Notes: generated from the sequence alone by a model not told the origin. Numbered from the stretch's first letter, positions 1-9,651 are shown. The stretch is DNA of 64,000 bases from Phycisphaerales bacterium (GCA_030748575.1 JASMLR010000002.1:213939-277938); one strand, 5' to 3'. A program made the numbers and translations.

Positions 1-39
1 TGACGATGATCGGAGCCGCTGGCCCTGCCGGTGGATCGC

Positions 40-1095
40 TCACGCCGCGTCTCCCACGGGGGATCGGGCGATGGCCTGCAGGTCGAGACCGTCGGTCCGC
101 CCGCTGCTCACGAGCAACGACCCGAGTCCGGCAATCATCGCGGCATTGTCCACGCAGTACTTCATGGGCGGAAGCCTCAACGGCACGTCCTTCGATTGGG
201 CGAGGGCTTCAAGGCGAGATCGAAGCAGCGTGTTCGCCAGCACGCCACCTCCGCCGCACAGGCTCCGCGCCTCGGTGCGATCGAGCGCCCGTTCAACGCC
301 ATCGACCAACGCGCTCACCGCGCACCGCTGAAAGCTCGCCGCGAGATCGGCCCGACGATCGGCGTCACAGTCGGCGATACTTCGTGGGAAGACGCTCTGG
401 CGTCCGCGGCCCGTGGGCGTGCCACGGACTGCGTACAGCAGTGCAGTCTTCAATCCTGCAAAGGAGAAGTCCAGGCGGTCCTTTCCGAGACGCGCGATCG
501 GCAGGTCGACCGCGCGGTCGTTCCCGCGGGCTGCGAGTCTCTCGATGGCCGGCCCGCCCGGATACCCAGCCTCCAACATCGTGGCGGCCTTGTCGAATGC
601 CTCGCCGACCGCGTCGTCGATGGTTCCCCCGAGGAGCGTGGCCTCGAGCGGCCCGGTCTGGTGATACACCGCCGTGTGGCCCCCCGACGCGAGTATCGAT
701 ACCGCCGGAAAGGCAATCTCGCCATCATCCAGAGACGGCGCGTGCAGGTGGGCCAGCAAGTGGTGGACGCCGACAAGGGGCACATCCAGGCTCCACGCCA
801 GCGCTTTGGCCGCGCTGACGCCGACGAGCAGCGAGCCGATCAGCCCGGGCCGGTTTCCAACCGCAATGGCCTCGATGTCAGACAGCGAAACGCCCGCCTG
901 ACGGACCGCTTCCGTGATCACGGGTGTGAGCCGCTGAAGGTGCGCTCGGCTTGCAATCTCCGGAACGACTCCGGCGTACAAGGCATGGAGGTCATGCTGC
1001 GTGGCAATCACGCTCGATCGCACACGCTGGGGGCCGTCCGTGACGGCCGCAGCCGACTCGTCGCAACTCGTCTCAATCCCAAGGGTCAGCGGCAT
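40..1095 (-). CDS. tsaD: tRNA N6-adenosine threonylcarbamoyltransferase TsaD
   Basis: 351 residues, the usual TsaD length. It transfers the threonylcarbamoyl group from TC-AMP to A37 of ANN-decoding tRNAs, in a cytosolic complex with TsaB and TsaE. The N-terminus opens with the family signature GIETSCDES, and the metal-binding HxxxH motif is seen in VHHLLAH (about residues 112-116). The C-terminal CVDNAAMIAGLG segment supplies the second metal/nucleotide-binding patch. It lies 11 bp downstream of the S41 protease on the same strand, so the two are probably co-transcribed. Family assignment is secure; the operon link is inference. Confidence 0.97.
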   Translation of the reverse strand: MPLTLGIETSCDESAAAVTDGPQRVRSSVIATQHDLHALYAGVVPEIASRAHLQRLTPVITEAVRQAGVSLSDIEAIAVGNRPGLIGSLLVGVSAAKALAWSLDVPLVGVHHLLAHLHAPSLDDGEIAFPAVSILASGGHTAVYHQTGPLEATLLGGTIDDAVGEAFDKAATMLEAGYPGGPAIERLAARGNDRAVDLPIARLGKDRLDFSFAGLKTALLYAVRGTPTGRGRQSVFPRSIADCDADRRADLAASFQRCAVSALVDGVERALDRTEARSLCGGGGVLANTLLRSRLEALAQSKDVPLRLPPMKYCVDNAAMIAGLGSLLVSSGRTDGLDLQAIARSPVGDAA

Positions 1096-1106
1096 GCCGG
1101 TGGCAC

Positions 1107-2783
1107 TCAGCCTTCATCAGCCGTGGTCGACTCTGCGGCATCGTCAGTGTCCACCGGTACCAGTTCCACCGCGTCCAGACTTGAGCGAATGTTCTCGCCC
1201 TCGGCCACACGCCAGGTTCCAACCACGCGGCCGCCCTTGTCCCGGATCACAATCTCGGCGCCGCTCACATCGACATCGTCCGGAAGTCCCACCAGCCCGC
1301 GGTCGACGGTTCGTTCGCTTCCCTGGAGCCGCAGGATCTCTTCCTGCAACTCGATGAGGTGTTTGGCAATCGCTTCCCGCTGATCAAGCGCCGCATCGAG
1401 TTCGGCCTGCAGCGGGGGGTAGGCGGGATCTTCGTCCGATTCCAGCGCCGGCCAGGCACCGTGCTCGCTGTGGTGACGTAGCAACGCCACTGCCTCGGCA
1501 AGCGCAGCGTCGCCGAACTCGTCGCGAAGCCAGGTGTCGTCGAGGATGTCAGGAACTTCAGGCTCGTCAGGCGTGATCGCGTCCCAAGTCCAGCGGTTGG
1601 TCAGCCGGGCACGTTTGGCGTCGAAGTCTTCGGGCACCACGCACCCTAGAGATGGGTCGACCCCCCAGACCGCGTCCGGGTCACCCTTTCTGCGATGCAG
1701 GTTGCGACCGCTGGGCAGGTAGTAGTAGGCCGTAGTGAACTTGAGCATGCCGTGATCCCCGTCCAGCGGACGCACCTCCTGGACGGATCCCTTTCCGAAT
1801 GACCGCTCGCCCACAATCAGCGCCCGATTGTTGTCGCCCAGTGCGCCGGCGACGATTTCGCTCGCGGAAGCCGACTGCGCGTCGATGAGCACGGTGAGCG
1901 GAATGTCTTCAAGTGCGTGCCCTCGCTTGGCGGGGAAGGTGCGCCGCTCTGAGGCGCGGTCCTCTCGCTCAGGTGCGATGCTCACGATGTCGCCGTCTGC
2001 GAGGAACAACTCCGCCATGTCCACGGCGGCAGGAAGTGCGCCGCCGGGATTGCCGCGGAGGTCCAGGACCAGTCCTTGCAAGCGGCCGCTGCTCTTGAGG
2101 GGCGACAGGGCGGCGACGAGTTGCGGGACGGTGTCGCCCGTGAACTGATCGACACGCACGTAGGCGATGCCCCGAGCCTCGTCCACCAGAAACCGCCACT
2201 GGCGATCCCGACGCATCAGGCCCGACACGGTGGGGGCCGCGATGGGCCGTCGAATGACCGCCAGCGTCTCTTCGGTGTCATCAGTGTGGAGGACCGTCAC
2301 ATCGACGGTCGAGCCGGGCGGGCCGAGCAGGTGATCAATGCAGTCCTGGACCGGTTGGTCCAGCGTGTCGAATTCATCAATCTTCAGCACGATGTCGCCC
2401 GCGCGGACGCCCGCCTCAAGTGCAGGAGAACCGTCCATGGGCGAGAGGATCCTGAGCCGGCCCTCGTGGCCGCGGACGTGGGCGCCGATGCCGGTGTAGT
2501 GCCCGCTGAGATCCTTGCGAAAGTCATCCGTGTCCTCCGGTGGCACGTAGATGGTGTAGGGGTCGTCAAGGCTCTCAACCAACGCGGCGATCGTTGCCTG
2601 CTGCATGGCTGCCTCGTCGGGGGGCTCAACGTAGTGGTCCATCAGGATCGATCGCGTGTCAATGATGGGTCCGAACCAGTCGTAATGCCGGGCTCGGCCA
2701 GCGATGGCCTGGGGAAGTTCGGCGATCAGAAGGGCCGCCAGCGCCAACAGCGTCACCGGTGCAATGATTTGTCTGATATTCAT
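1107..2783 (-). CDS. S41 family carboxy-terminal processing protease
   Basis: 558 residues from the ATG at 2783, preceded by a GAGG ribosome site; an upstream in-frame ATG at 2861 lacks one and would displace the signal sequence. Order: signal peptide or membrane anchor (residues 6-28), PDZ domain (about 90-170, with AGVRAGDIVLKID), then the S41 catalytic core. The Ser/Lys dyad is visible as Ser308 (SASASEI) and Lys331 (SFGKGSVQ). It should cleave C-termini of envelope proteins in the periplasm. The roughly 120-residue acidic C-terminal extension after the core is not a standard part of the family. Upstream is the divergent hflX. Confidence 0.93.
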   Translation of the reverse strand: MNIRQIIAPVTLLALAALLIAELPQAIAGRARHYDWFGPIIDTRSILMDHYVEPPDEAAMQQATIAALVESLDDPYTIYVPPEDTDDFRKDLSGHYTGIGAHVRGHEGRLRILSPMDGSPALEAGVRAGDIVLKIDEFDTLDQPVQDCIDHLLGPPGSTVDVTVLHTDDTEETLAVIRRPIAAPTVSGLMRRDRQWRFLVDEARGIAYVRVDQFTGDTVPQLVAALSPLKSSGRLQGLVLDLRGNPGGALPAAVDMAELFLADGDIVSIAPEREDRASERRTFPAKRGHALEDIPLTVLIDAQSASASEIVAGALGDNNRALIVGERSFGKGSVQEVRPLDGDHGMLKFTTAYYYLPSGRNLHRRKGDPDAVWGVDPSLGCVVPEDFDAKRARLTNRWTWDAITPDEPEVPDILDDTWLRDEFGDAALAEAVALLRHHSEHGAWPALESDEDPAYPPLQAELDAALDQREAIAKHLIELQEEILRLQGSERTVDRGLVGLPDDVDVSGAEIVIRDKGGRVVGTWRVAEGENIRSSLDAVELVPVDTDDAAESTTADEG

Positions 2784-2894
2784 GGGAGCAGGACCTCGAT
2801 ACTCGTTGTCAGTGTCATACGATCGGTGCCGTGCGGAGTTCTCCACGCGGAGCACACGCATCCTATCCAGCAGTCGGAGGGCCGGTTCCTACCC

Positions 2895-4307
2895 ATGTCA
2901 CAGGTGCAGCGTGAACAGCTCAAGGTGGCCCGCGAGCGAGCCGTCCTTGTCGCCGTTCGCCTTCCGGGCGATCGTCTGGACCTTGAGGCACGGCTGGAGG
3001 AACTCTCGGCACTCGCACTGACGGCCGGGGCCGACGTCGTCGGAATGCTCTCCCAAAGGCGGTCCAAGCCGGTTGGGCGGACGTTCCTGGGCAAGGGCAA
3101 GGTTGAGGAACTGGGGCTGTTGATCAAATCTGTGAAGGCGACCATCGCCATCTTTGATCATGACCTCACGCCAGCGCAGATTCGCAATCTGGAAAGGGCG
3201 ATGTCCGTCAAGATCATCGACCGAAGCGAACTGATTCTCGACATCTTCGCGCGACGCGCCACCACGCATGCAGCGCGGCTTCAGGTCGAAATCGCTCAAC
3301 TCGAGTACACCTATCCGAGGCTTCGCGCCATGTGGGACCACCTCGGGCAGGTGACGGGCGGTGCGCCGGTCGGCATCGGGACGCGAGGACCCGGCGAGCA
3401 GCAACTCGAGATTGACCGCCGGCTCGTGCAGCGGCGGCTGAAGCGACTGCGTCAGGAGTTAGATGGCATTCACGCCCGCAAGGCCCGGGAAGTCACCCAC
3501 CGAAATGAAGATCACTACACGGTGGGACTGGTTGGATACACCAACGCAGGCAAGTCGAGCATGTTCAACCGGCTGACGTCGGGTGGAGCATTTGCGCATG
3601 ACAAGTTGTTTGCAACGCTCTCGACCCGCGTCGAGCAGTGGACTCTGGGGGACGGCAACGCCGTGCTGCTCAGCGACACCGTCGGGTTCATTCGCGACCT
3701 TCCTCACCACCTCGTGGCGTCGTTCCGTTCAACGCTGGAAGAGACTGTTCAGTGCGACCTGCTTCTGGTGGTCGTTGACGTATCCGACCCGACAGCGAAG
3801 CAGCAGTTTGACGCGGTGCTCGAGACGCTCGATGAGATTGGTGCCCGGGACCAGCCGCGGCAGCTCGTGCTCAACAAGGTGGATCGGCTTGATCGATCAG
3901 ACTCGCTGCTCTCGTGGCTCGCGGCCCACCCGGATGCGCTGCCGGTCAGTGCCGAGAGCGGGGAGGGGCTCGATCGACTGGCCGAGATCGTTCGCGATCA
4001 TGCCGTCGGTCCTCAGCGAGAACTGAGTCTGACGGTCGCCACGGCCAATGCCCGGGCCGTCGACTTTCTGGAGCGACGCACGCCCGTGTCTGACCGTGTG
4101 TATGGCGACGGCGTGGTGACCCTGCGAACCTCGCTCGGTGCGCGGCAGGCTCAGCAGTTGCTCTCCCGGGGTGGGCCGGTCCAGGTCGATGGGGTTCCGC
4201 TGGCCGACCTGCTCGATTCCCTCTGGCCCGAGCCCATGGTGGTGGGCGATACCTGCCGGGTCCCGCCCCACCGACTGCATCCGGCCGATGGATGGGCGGG
4301 CGGATGA
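2895..4307 (+). CDS. hflX: GTPase HflX
   Basis: 470 residues. HflX is a ribosome-associated GTPase that splits stalled or heat-damaged 70S ribosomes. The N-terminal HflX domain (with GRTFLGKGKVEEL) and coiled linker precede the G domain: Walker A GYTNAGKSS (214-222), G3 DTVGF (261-265), G4 NKVD (327-330). The start is the ATG at 2895, with GGAGG about 14 nt upstream and a TATCCA-like -10 near 2864; the open frame continues further upstream but without homology. Its stop overlaps the next gene in an ATGA arrangement, which suggests translational coupling. Confidence 0.96.
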   Translation: MSQVQREQLKVARERAVLVAVRLPGDRLDLEARLEELSALALTAGADVVGMLSQRRSKPVGRTFLGKGKVEELGLLIKSVKATIAIFDHDLTPAQIRNLERAMSVKIIDRSELILDIFARRATTHAARLQVEIAQLEYTYPRLRAMWDHLGQVTGGAPVGIGTRGPGEQQLEIDRRLVQRRLKRLRQELDGIHARKAREVTHRNEDHYTVGLVGYTNAGKSSMFNRLTSGGAFAHDKLFATLSTRVEQWTLGDGNAVLLSDTVGFIRDLPHHLVASFRSTLEETVQCDLLLVVVDVSDPTAKQQFDAVLETLDEIGARDQPRQLVLNKVDRLDRSDSLLSWLAAHPDALPVSAESGEGLDRLAEIVRDHAVGPQRELSLTVATANARAVDFLERRTPVSDRVYGDGVVTLRTSLGARQAQQLLSRGGPVQVDGVPLADLLDSLWPEPMVVGDTCRVPPHRLHPADGWAGG

Positions 4308-5260
4308 GCGAAGGCGGTCTGTCCGGGTTTGAGAAGGATCTTCATCCCGATCTGGTCGCTCGGGTTCGGCAGTGGGCCGGCGTACCTGGGCTGTGCGGAC
4401 TTCTGGAATCACTTGAGTCCCAGAAGCGCAGGCGACCCTTTATGGACCACTGGATCGAAGCGATGGTGGCCGACCGACTGTACCGAAGGGGTGCCGAGCT
4501 TGAAACCGAAGTCCAGACGCCGGCAGGCCGGACGTGCGACTTTCGGGTCAGGTGTGATGGTCACGAGTGGTTTCTTCACGTCAAGCGGCTTCGCGATGAC
4601 CGGGCAGGGGGCCGCAAACTCCACATCTCCCCGAGGCTTCGCGTGCTTGAGCACATTCAGCGGCCCTTCATGGTGCGGGTCCGATGGGCGGATGGATTGG
4701 ATGACGACTCCATGCAGCAACTCGTCGTCCGTGCAAGCGACTTCCTTGCCATGGCCAAGGTCGGGGACGAACTGACGGTCCGCGACGAAACCGGGTTCGA
4801 GGTCGGCGCCGTCCGCGTGGTCGGGCCGTGGGAGGGCCCGCACGTCTCTCTGGCGATCGGGCTGCCCGGGGGGTTCATTGACGAGACATCCCGACTTCGG
4901 CGGCTGCTCGACAAGGCCTACCGCCAGTTCATGCCTCGCCGGGACAATGTGGTACTCGTGGCCGGGTCCAGAATGGACGAAGCGATCGACTTTGAGTCCG
5001 CCGTGCTCGGCGCGACGGAGGAGCGGTGGGATGCGCACCCCGGCAAGGGGGGCCGGCCACCTTTGGGGCGGGCCGCTGACGGCTTCTGGGCGGGCTCAAG
5101 CCGGCCCGAATCGAGAATCTGCGCATGGTGTCTGGCAAATCCCGCTGATGAGGCCTTGCGAATCGACCTGCACCTGCGGGAAGATCCCCGCCCGGACCCA
5201 GCGCTCGCGGCATCGGTGCTGCACTTGCTGTCGGATCCGGGTGACGACGGCTCAGTCTGA
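4304..5260 (+). CDS. Hypothetical protein, possible PD-(D/E)XK-like fold
   Basis: 318 residues, not assigned to a named family. It starts at an ATG overlapping the hflX stop (ATGA, 4304-4307), so it is translationally coupled to hflX. Soluble, with no signal peptide or membrane segment. Residues 66-95 hold Glu67/Glu69, then Asp79 in a CDF motif, then a hydrophobic strand ending HVK (92-94). This spacing resembles the E...D...(E/Q/H)xK core of restriction-endonuclease-like folds, with His in place of the usual Glu/Gln. The nuclease reading is inference from a weak motif; no catalytic role is proven. The remainder is rich in Arg and Asp. Confidence 0.8.
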   Translation: MSEGGLSGFEKDLHPDLVARVRQWAGVPGLCGLLESLESQKRRRPFMDHWIEAMVADRLYRRGAELETEVQTPAGRTCDFRVRCDGHEWFLHVKRLRDDRAGGRKLHISPRLRVLEHIQRPFMVRVRWADGLDDDSMQQLVVRASDFLAMAKVGDELTVRDETGFEVGAVRVVGPWEGPHVSLAIGLPGGFIDETSRLRRLLDKAYRQFMPRRDNVVLVAGSRMDEAIDFESAVLGATEERWDAHPGKGGRPPLGRAADGFWAGSSRPESRICAWCLANPADEALRIDLHLREDPRPDPALAASVLHLLSDPGDDGSV

Positions 5261-5271
5261 ACGAGGAACCT

Positions 5272-6399
5272 ATGCACGACCCCCGAATGACAACCCTCGC
5301 GGACCTTCTCACCGGTCACTCAACCGCAGTGGAGCCAGGTGAACATCTGCTCATTGAGGCCTTCGATGTACCGGAGGCCATGGTGGTCGAACTCGTCCGC
5401 TCCTGCAGGCGGCGTGGCGCCCACCCGCATGTCGCCATTCGAAGCAACCGCGTGATGCGAGCGCTGGTCGAGCAGGGCGACGATGCCCAGTTTGATGTCC
5501 TTGCCGCCGGCGACCTGGAACGCATGAAGCGAATGGACGCCTACATCGGTCTTCGGGGCGGCCACAACATCAATGAACTGTCCGGGGTTGATGACGACCG
5601 CATGAAGGCGTGGGGAGCCCGCTACATGCAGCCGGTGCACATGAAGCAGCGTGTCAACCACACGCGGTGGTGCGTGCTCCGTTGGCCGACTCCTTCGATG
5701 GCCCAACTGGCAGGCACGTCGACGGAAGCGTTCGAGGACTTCTACTTCAACGTCTGCACCCTGGACTATGCGGCCATGGCGGTTGCTGCGGAGAAGTTAC
5801 GCGACCGAATGAATGCTGCCGACCGAGTGCACATCAAGGGCCCCGGCGACACCGACCTTCGCTTCTCCATCAGGGACATCCCTGCCGTTGCCTGCACGGG
5901 TTCGCACAACATTCCGGACGGCGAGTGCTTTACCGCGCCCGTTCGAGACTCGGTTGATGGTGTGATTCACTTCAACACACCAACCGTGTATCAAGGAACG
6001 ACCTTCCGCAATGTTCGCCTGGAGTTTGAACAGGGGAAGATTGTCGGGCACGACGCGGAAGTCGGCGCCGATCGGCTGGCGTCCGTGTTCAGTGCGGACG
6101 AAGGCGCGAAGCATGTGGGCGAGTTTGCCATCGGGTTCAACCCGCATGTGCTGGAGCCGATGATGGACATTCTCTTTGACGAGAAGATCGCCGGGTCGCT
6201 GCACTTCACGCCAGGGCAGGCCTACGAGGACGCGGACAATGGAAACCGGAGCGACATCCATTGGGATCTGGTCCTGATTCAACGTCCTTCCTATGGCGGA
6301 GGTGAGATTCTCTTCGACGACGAGGTGATTCGCCGGGACGGCGAGTTTGTCCCCGAATCGCTGCAGCCCCTCAATGCCGATCGGCTGATCGGGGGCTGA
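5272..6399 (+). CDS. M29 family aminopeptidase
   Basis: 375 residues, matching the AmpS/PepS/thermostable aminopeptidase T family. These are cytosolic, dimeric, two-metal exopeptidases that release N-terminal residues. Visible metal-site elements are the Glu in NIPDGECFTAP, the Glu/His region in GEFAIGFNPH, and the C-terminal NRSDIHWDLV, which supplies His and Asp. The ATG at 5272 follows a GAGGAA ribosome site. It lies 11 bp after the preceding hypothetical gene, so hflX, the hypothetical gene and this peptidase probably form one unit. Its last 29 bp overlap the convergent exporter gene on the other strand. Confidence 0.93.
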   Translation: MHDPRMTTLADLLTGHSTAVEPGEHLLIEAFDVPEAMVVELVRSCRRRGAHPHVAIRSNRVMRALVEQGDDAQFDVLAAGDLERMKRMDAYIGLRGGHNINELSGVDDDRMKAWGARYMQPVHMKQRVNHTRWCVLRWPTPSMAQLAGTSTEAFEDFYFNVCTLDYAAMAVAAEKLRDRMNAADRVHIKGPGDTDLRFSIRDIPAVACTGSHNIPDGECFTAPVRDSVDGVIHFNTPTVYQGTTFRNVRLEFEQGKIVGHDAEVGADRLASVFSADEGAKHVGEFAIGFNPHVLEPMMDILFDEKIAGSLHFTPGQAYEDADNGNRSDIHWDLVLIQRPSYGGGEILFDDEVIRRDGEFVPESLQPLNADRLIGG

Positions 6400-9004
6400 G
6401 CCGTCGTTGGCGGACCCGCAAGAGCGCGGGCAGGACCGTCCATGACGCTGCGAGCGTGACCGCCAGTCCGACCACCATGACGATGGCCAGTGATCGGATG
6501 CCGCGATGCTCGGCAATCATCAACGCCCCGAAGCCGATGGCCGTGGTTACAGTCGTCATCAGAATGCCGCTCCCCGTGCCGCCCCAGAGGCCCGGCGGCC
6601 GGACCTTCGGATTGCTCTTCCAGCGATGCACGACATGCACACCGCTGTCGACGCCGATACCGAAGATCAACGGGAGCACCATCAGGTTGGCAAAGTTGAG
6701 ATTCAGGTCCACCAGTGCCATGAATCCGAAGGTGCAGGGGAACCCGATGAACACGGGCAGCATGGCGCCAAAGGCGTCGGCAATGCTCCGGAAGTCCAGC
6801 AGGAGCAGGATCAGCACAACGGCCATGGCAAGCAGCCCCGAAGTGACATAGGCGCGGACAATCAATCTGGATGACTCATAGATCTGCACGGGTGGTCCGA
6901 GTACGTCTGGCGCCACGGTTCTGACGGCTTGCACAAACGCGCCCAGTCTGTCCGGCTCGAGGATGGATCGCTCGGACACCACCGGTGCCACGCGGAGCAG
7001 CCACGCGCCATCTGTACCGATCCACTGCGAGCGGAGGAGCGGAGGCAGGTCGGACGCTCCGGGTGGGGGGGCGGCGAGGGCTTCGTCAATCCACGTTGCG
7101 GCGGGCGTCGCGGAAGCCGCCCAGGCGGCATTGAGCCGATCAATGCGTGCGGTTCGCGCCGCAAAGTCCCGGTCCAGATCGTGCCACGACTGCACGGCAG
7201 CGTCGAGTTCGGACACGAGCGGTGCAAAGCCCGGCTCCTCTGTCGACGCGGCTCGCAGCCGATCGCGAAGCGTCGAGAGCACGGTCGGAACGAAGCCGGC
7301 GTTGTCTGGCGCGGTTGCGGGGGAGGCTCCGGCTTCTCGAACCCTTGCCACCGCTGCCTGCCGCGCTGCGAGGTCCGGTGGGAACAGCACGCCCATGCCG
7401 GTTACCTCCTGGACGTCTGCAACTGTTCGCAGTGCCTGCGTGAGCCGGGCAGCGTCGTCTGCATCGGTCAGCACCAGACCGCTCCAGAGATCTGCGCCCG
7501 GTGCCTCGGCCAGTCGCCGCTGCCATGTCACTGCCTCCAGACCAGCTGGTTGCAGGTTCATGATGTTCGAGTCGTACCGCAGCCGCGTCGATGCGACGAT
7601 GGCCAGGGCCGTGACGATGCCGCCGATCAGCAGCACGGTGCCCGCCCGCCTGTGCAGTGGCCGCACGAGTCTTCGAAGCGCGTTGACGCCCACAGGCCGC
7701 ATCACGCCAACGTCCGCCCGCCACCGCTTCGAGCAGGCGAGCATGGCCGGGAACGCGCTCATGATGGCGATCAGGCACAGGATGACGCCGCCCGCCGCAA
7801 TGACGCCCATTTCAGCGACGCCGAGGAAGGCGCTGAAGGCGGTGCACCCGAAGGCTGCAGCCGTCGTCAGGGCGCCTGTGAGCAGCCCGGGGCCGACATC
7901 GCGAAACACCCGGCTCATCGCGTCGGGCAGTTGGTCATGGGCGTCTTCGATCGCCTGCAGCCGCGTCACGAGGTGCAGGGCGAAGTCGATACCGAGTCCG
8001 ATGAGAATGGCGGAGAACACCATGGACAACAGTTGAAGGTGCCCGATCGACACGGCGACCCAGCCGAAACTCCAGGCGATGCCGATGACGAGGGACCCCG
8101 CAGCCATCAGGGGCAGGCGGATCCGGCGAAACGACGTGATGAGCATCAGCGTGACGAGTCCGAATGCAACCAGAGAAGCGATCGTGGAGTCCTGGGTGGC
8201 CTGCGTTGTTTCGTCTGCTTCAATGGCAGGGATGCCCGTGACGCCCCAGGGAATATCTGCTGCGTCACGGGACGCCAGCCAGTCGCGCACATCACGGCGA
8301 AGTTCTGCCAGCGGCGCGGCCGGTCCGTCAATCGCGCCATCCTCGGACGCGGCAAGGGACACAAGAATCAGGCGGATGCGGCCGCCACCCGCTGCGAGCG
8401 GCTGCCAGCGGTCGGCGGGCTCGTTGAGCAGGTCAAAGTGAACCGGTCGCCCGGCCACGGCGTCAATCCATGGCTCCAGTGACGCGCTCAGGGCGGCGGG
8501 GTCGACATCCTCCTGCGACCCTTCAAACTGCAGCATCGTGACAAGTGCTGCGGCCGCCGAGCCTGCGGCGGTGAGGTCGCGGCCTCGCTCCAGGTCACGA
8601 AGCGTCGTGTCGAACTCCTGGCGGGTTCCAGTTCGCCACAGTCTGGGGCCGGCCTCGGATGCCGGGAACCCCGCGTCTGCGGCAGTGACGGTCGGCGACG
8701 CCGCCACATGCGTTGCGAGGTCCCGCGCCAGCGCGTTGATCGCGACGTCGTCGGCCTCGCCTTCAAGACAGATGACCACGTCGCTCCACCGCGGGAAGTC
8801 GGCGCGGTAGGCGGCGTACCGCTTGGCCCATGCCAGATCCTGCGACATGAGCGCGTTGCGATCCGGGTTGATTTCGATGGTGGCCACCGCCACGGCGAGC
8901 GATGCCACGGCCGCCAGGCAGCAGACGGTCAGCGTCCAGCCGGGGTGGCTGGTGACGGCCCGGCCCCAGCGTTCGAGCAGCCGATCGCGGAAGTGCTGAT
9001 GCAT
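6371..9004 (-). CDS. RND/MMPL superfamily exporter
   Basis: 877 residues from the ATG at 9004. Topology is the duplicated RND plan: one N-terminal TM helix, a large periplasmic loop, a block of about five TM helices, then a second helix-loop-block unit. The sterol-sensing-like motif is visible as AILIGLGIDFALH in the first half, with the counterpart LIFGIGVDSGVH in the second. Substrate is unknown; relatives (MmpL, HpnN) move lipids or hydrophobic compounds. A TAGCCT -10-like box lies 10 nt upstream of the start. The 3' end overlaps the M29 aminopeptidase gene tail to tail by 29 bp. Confidence 0.92.
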   Translation of the reverse strand: MHQHFRDRLLERWGRAVTSHPGWTLTVCCLAAVASLAVAVATIEINPDRNALMSQDLAWAKRYAAYRADFPRWSDVVICLEGEADDVAINALARDLATHVAASPTVTAADAGFPASEAGPRLWRTGTRQEFDTTLRDLERGRDLTAAGSAAAALVTMLQFEGSQEDVDPAALSASLEPWIDAVAGRPVHFDLLNEPADRWQPLAAGGGRIRLILVSLAASEDGAIDGPAAPLAELRRDVRDWLASRDAADIPWGVTGIPAIEADETTQATQDSTIASLVAFGLVTLMLITSFRRIRLPLMAAGSLVIGIAWSFGWVAVSIGHLQLLSMVFSAILIGLGIDFALHLVTRLQAIEDAHDQLPDAMSRVFRDVGPGLLTGALTTAAAFGCTAFSAFLGVAEMGVIAAGGVILCLIAIMSAFPAMLACSKRWRADVGVMRPVGVNALRRLVRPLHRRAGTVLLIGGIVTALAIVASTRLRYDSNIMNLQPAGLEAVTWQRRLAEAPGADLWSGLVLTDADDAARLTQALRTVADVQEVTGMGVLFPPDLAARQAAVARVREAGASPATAPDNAGFVPTVLSTLRDRLRAASTEEPGFAPLVSELDAAVQSWHDLDRDFAARTARIDRLNAAWAASATPAATWIDEALAAPPPGASDLPPLLRSQWIGTDGAWLLRVAPVVSERSILEPDRLGAFVQAVRTVAPDVLGPPVQIYESSRLIVRAYVTSGLLAMAVVLILLLLDFRSIADAFGAMLPVFIGFPCTFGFMALVDLNLNFANLMVLPLIFGIGVDSGVHVVHRWKSNPKVRPPGLWGGTGSGILMTTVTTAIGFGALMIAEHRGIRSLAIVMVVGLAVTLAASWTVLPALLRVRQRRLSPRSADRH

Positions 9005-9168
9005 GGAAGGGCGGAGGCTACTTCGCCCGGCGGCACTTTGTGCCCCTGCCGCACAGACCGCACGATTGAACCGCGGGCTGCGGGCGGGCACAAAATGAGG
9101 CGGCTCGGCTACAGGCGGCCCCGGTGATGGCCGAAGCAGGTGCAGACCCACAAGGGAGGCAGGACGCC

Positions 9169-9651
9169 ATGACCGCACCGCTTGGACATCTTCTCGTTCG
9201 CAATGGCGTGCTCAATGACGGGCAGGTCCGACGGGCCCTCGACGAACAGGCACGTACGGGCGTGCCGTTCGGGGTGGCCTGCGAGCAACTCTTTTCGATC
9301 GATCCACGGGACATCGAAGATGCTTGGGCCGATCAGTACGCAGGCCTGACGCGGACGGTGGACCTCCGAAGCGAGCAGGTCGATCCTGCCGCGACTGGCA
9401 TCGTCGAGCGGCGACAGGCGTGGCAGTTTGGCGTCTTCCCGGTCCGCTGGGACGGGGGCGAGTTGATGGTGGCGACCACGTCGAGCCTGCTCGTGCGGGC
9501 GCACCGATTCATGAGTCGCCACCGGAGCGACCCGGTCTACTTTGTCATGACCTCGCGGGAGGGATTGGTCGACGCGCTTCAAAGGGCCTATCCGCTCCCC
9601 GGCGCGGTCCTTCCGCGGCCATGCCGCCGCGGCGACCGATCTGCAGCCTGA
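9169..9651 (+). CDS. Stand-alone GspE/MshE N-terminal-domain protein
   Basis: 160 residues from the ATG at 9169, with GGGAGG about 10 nt upstream. The whole protein corresponds to the N-terminal domain of type II secretion or type IV pilus ATPases (LGHLLVRNGVLNDGQVRRAL, then a VATTSSLL segment and a closing helix). It has no Walker A ATPase domain. In full-length ATPases this domain docks the cytoplasmic domain of GspL or binds c-di-GMP. Here it may be an adaptor or regulator. It is far from the T2SS operon at 53-64 kb. Domain recognition is good; function is inference. Confidence 0.78.
   Translation: MTAPLGHLLVRNGVLNDGQVRRALDEQARTGVPFGVACEQLFSIDPRDIEDAWADQYAGLTRTVDLRSEQVDPAATGIVERRQAWQFGVFPVRWDGGELMVATTSSLLVRAHRFMSRHRSDPVYFVMTSREGLVDALQRAYPLPGAVLPRPCRRGDRSAA

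Noticed and set aside
1..39. Start of another gene at the left edge
   Set aside because: Only 39 bp follow the tsaD stop in this window; nothing can be supported.
2076..2894. N-terminal extension of HflX
   Set aside because: The extra 273 residues are antisense to the S41 protease gene; HflX similarity starts at the ATG at 2895.
6929..8482. Long open frame on the plus strand, antisense to the MMPL exporter
   Set aside because: High GC keeps antisense frames open. The predicted protein is Arg/His/Gly-rich without motifs, has no ribosome site, and the minus strand has a convincing RND protein.
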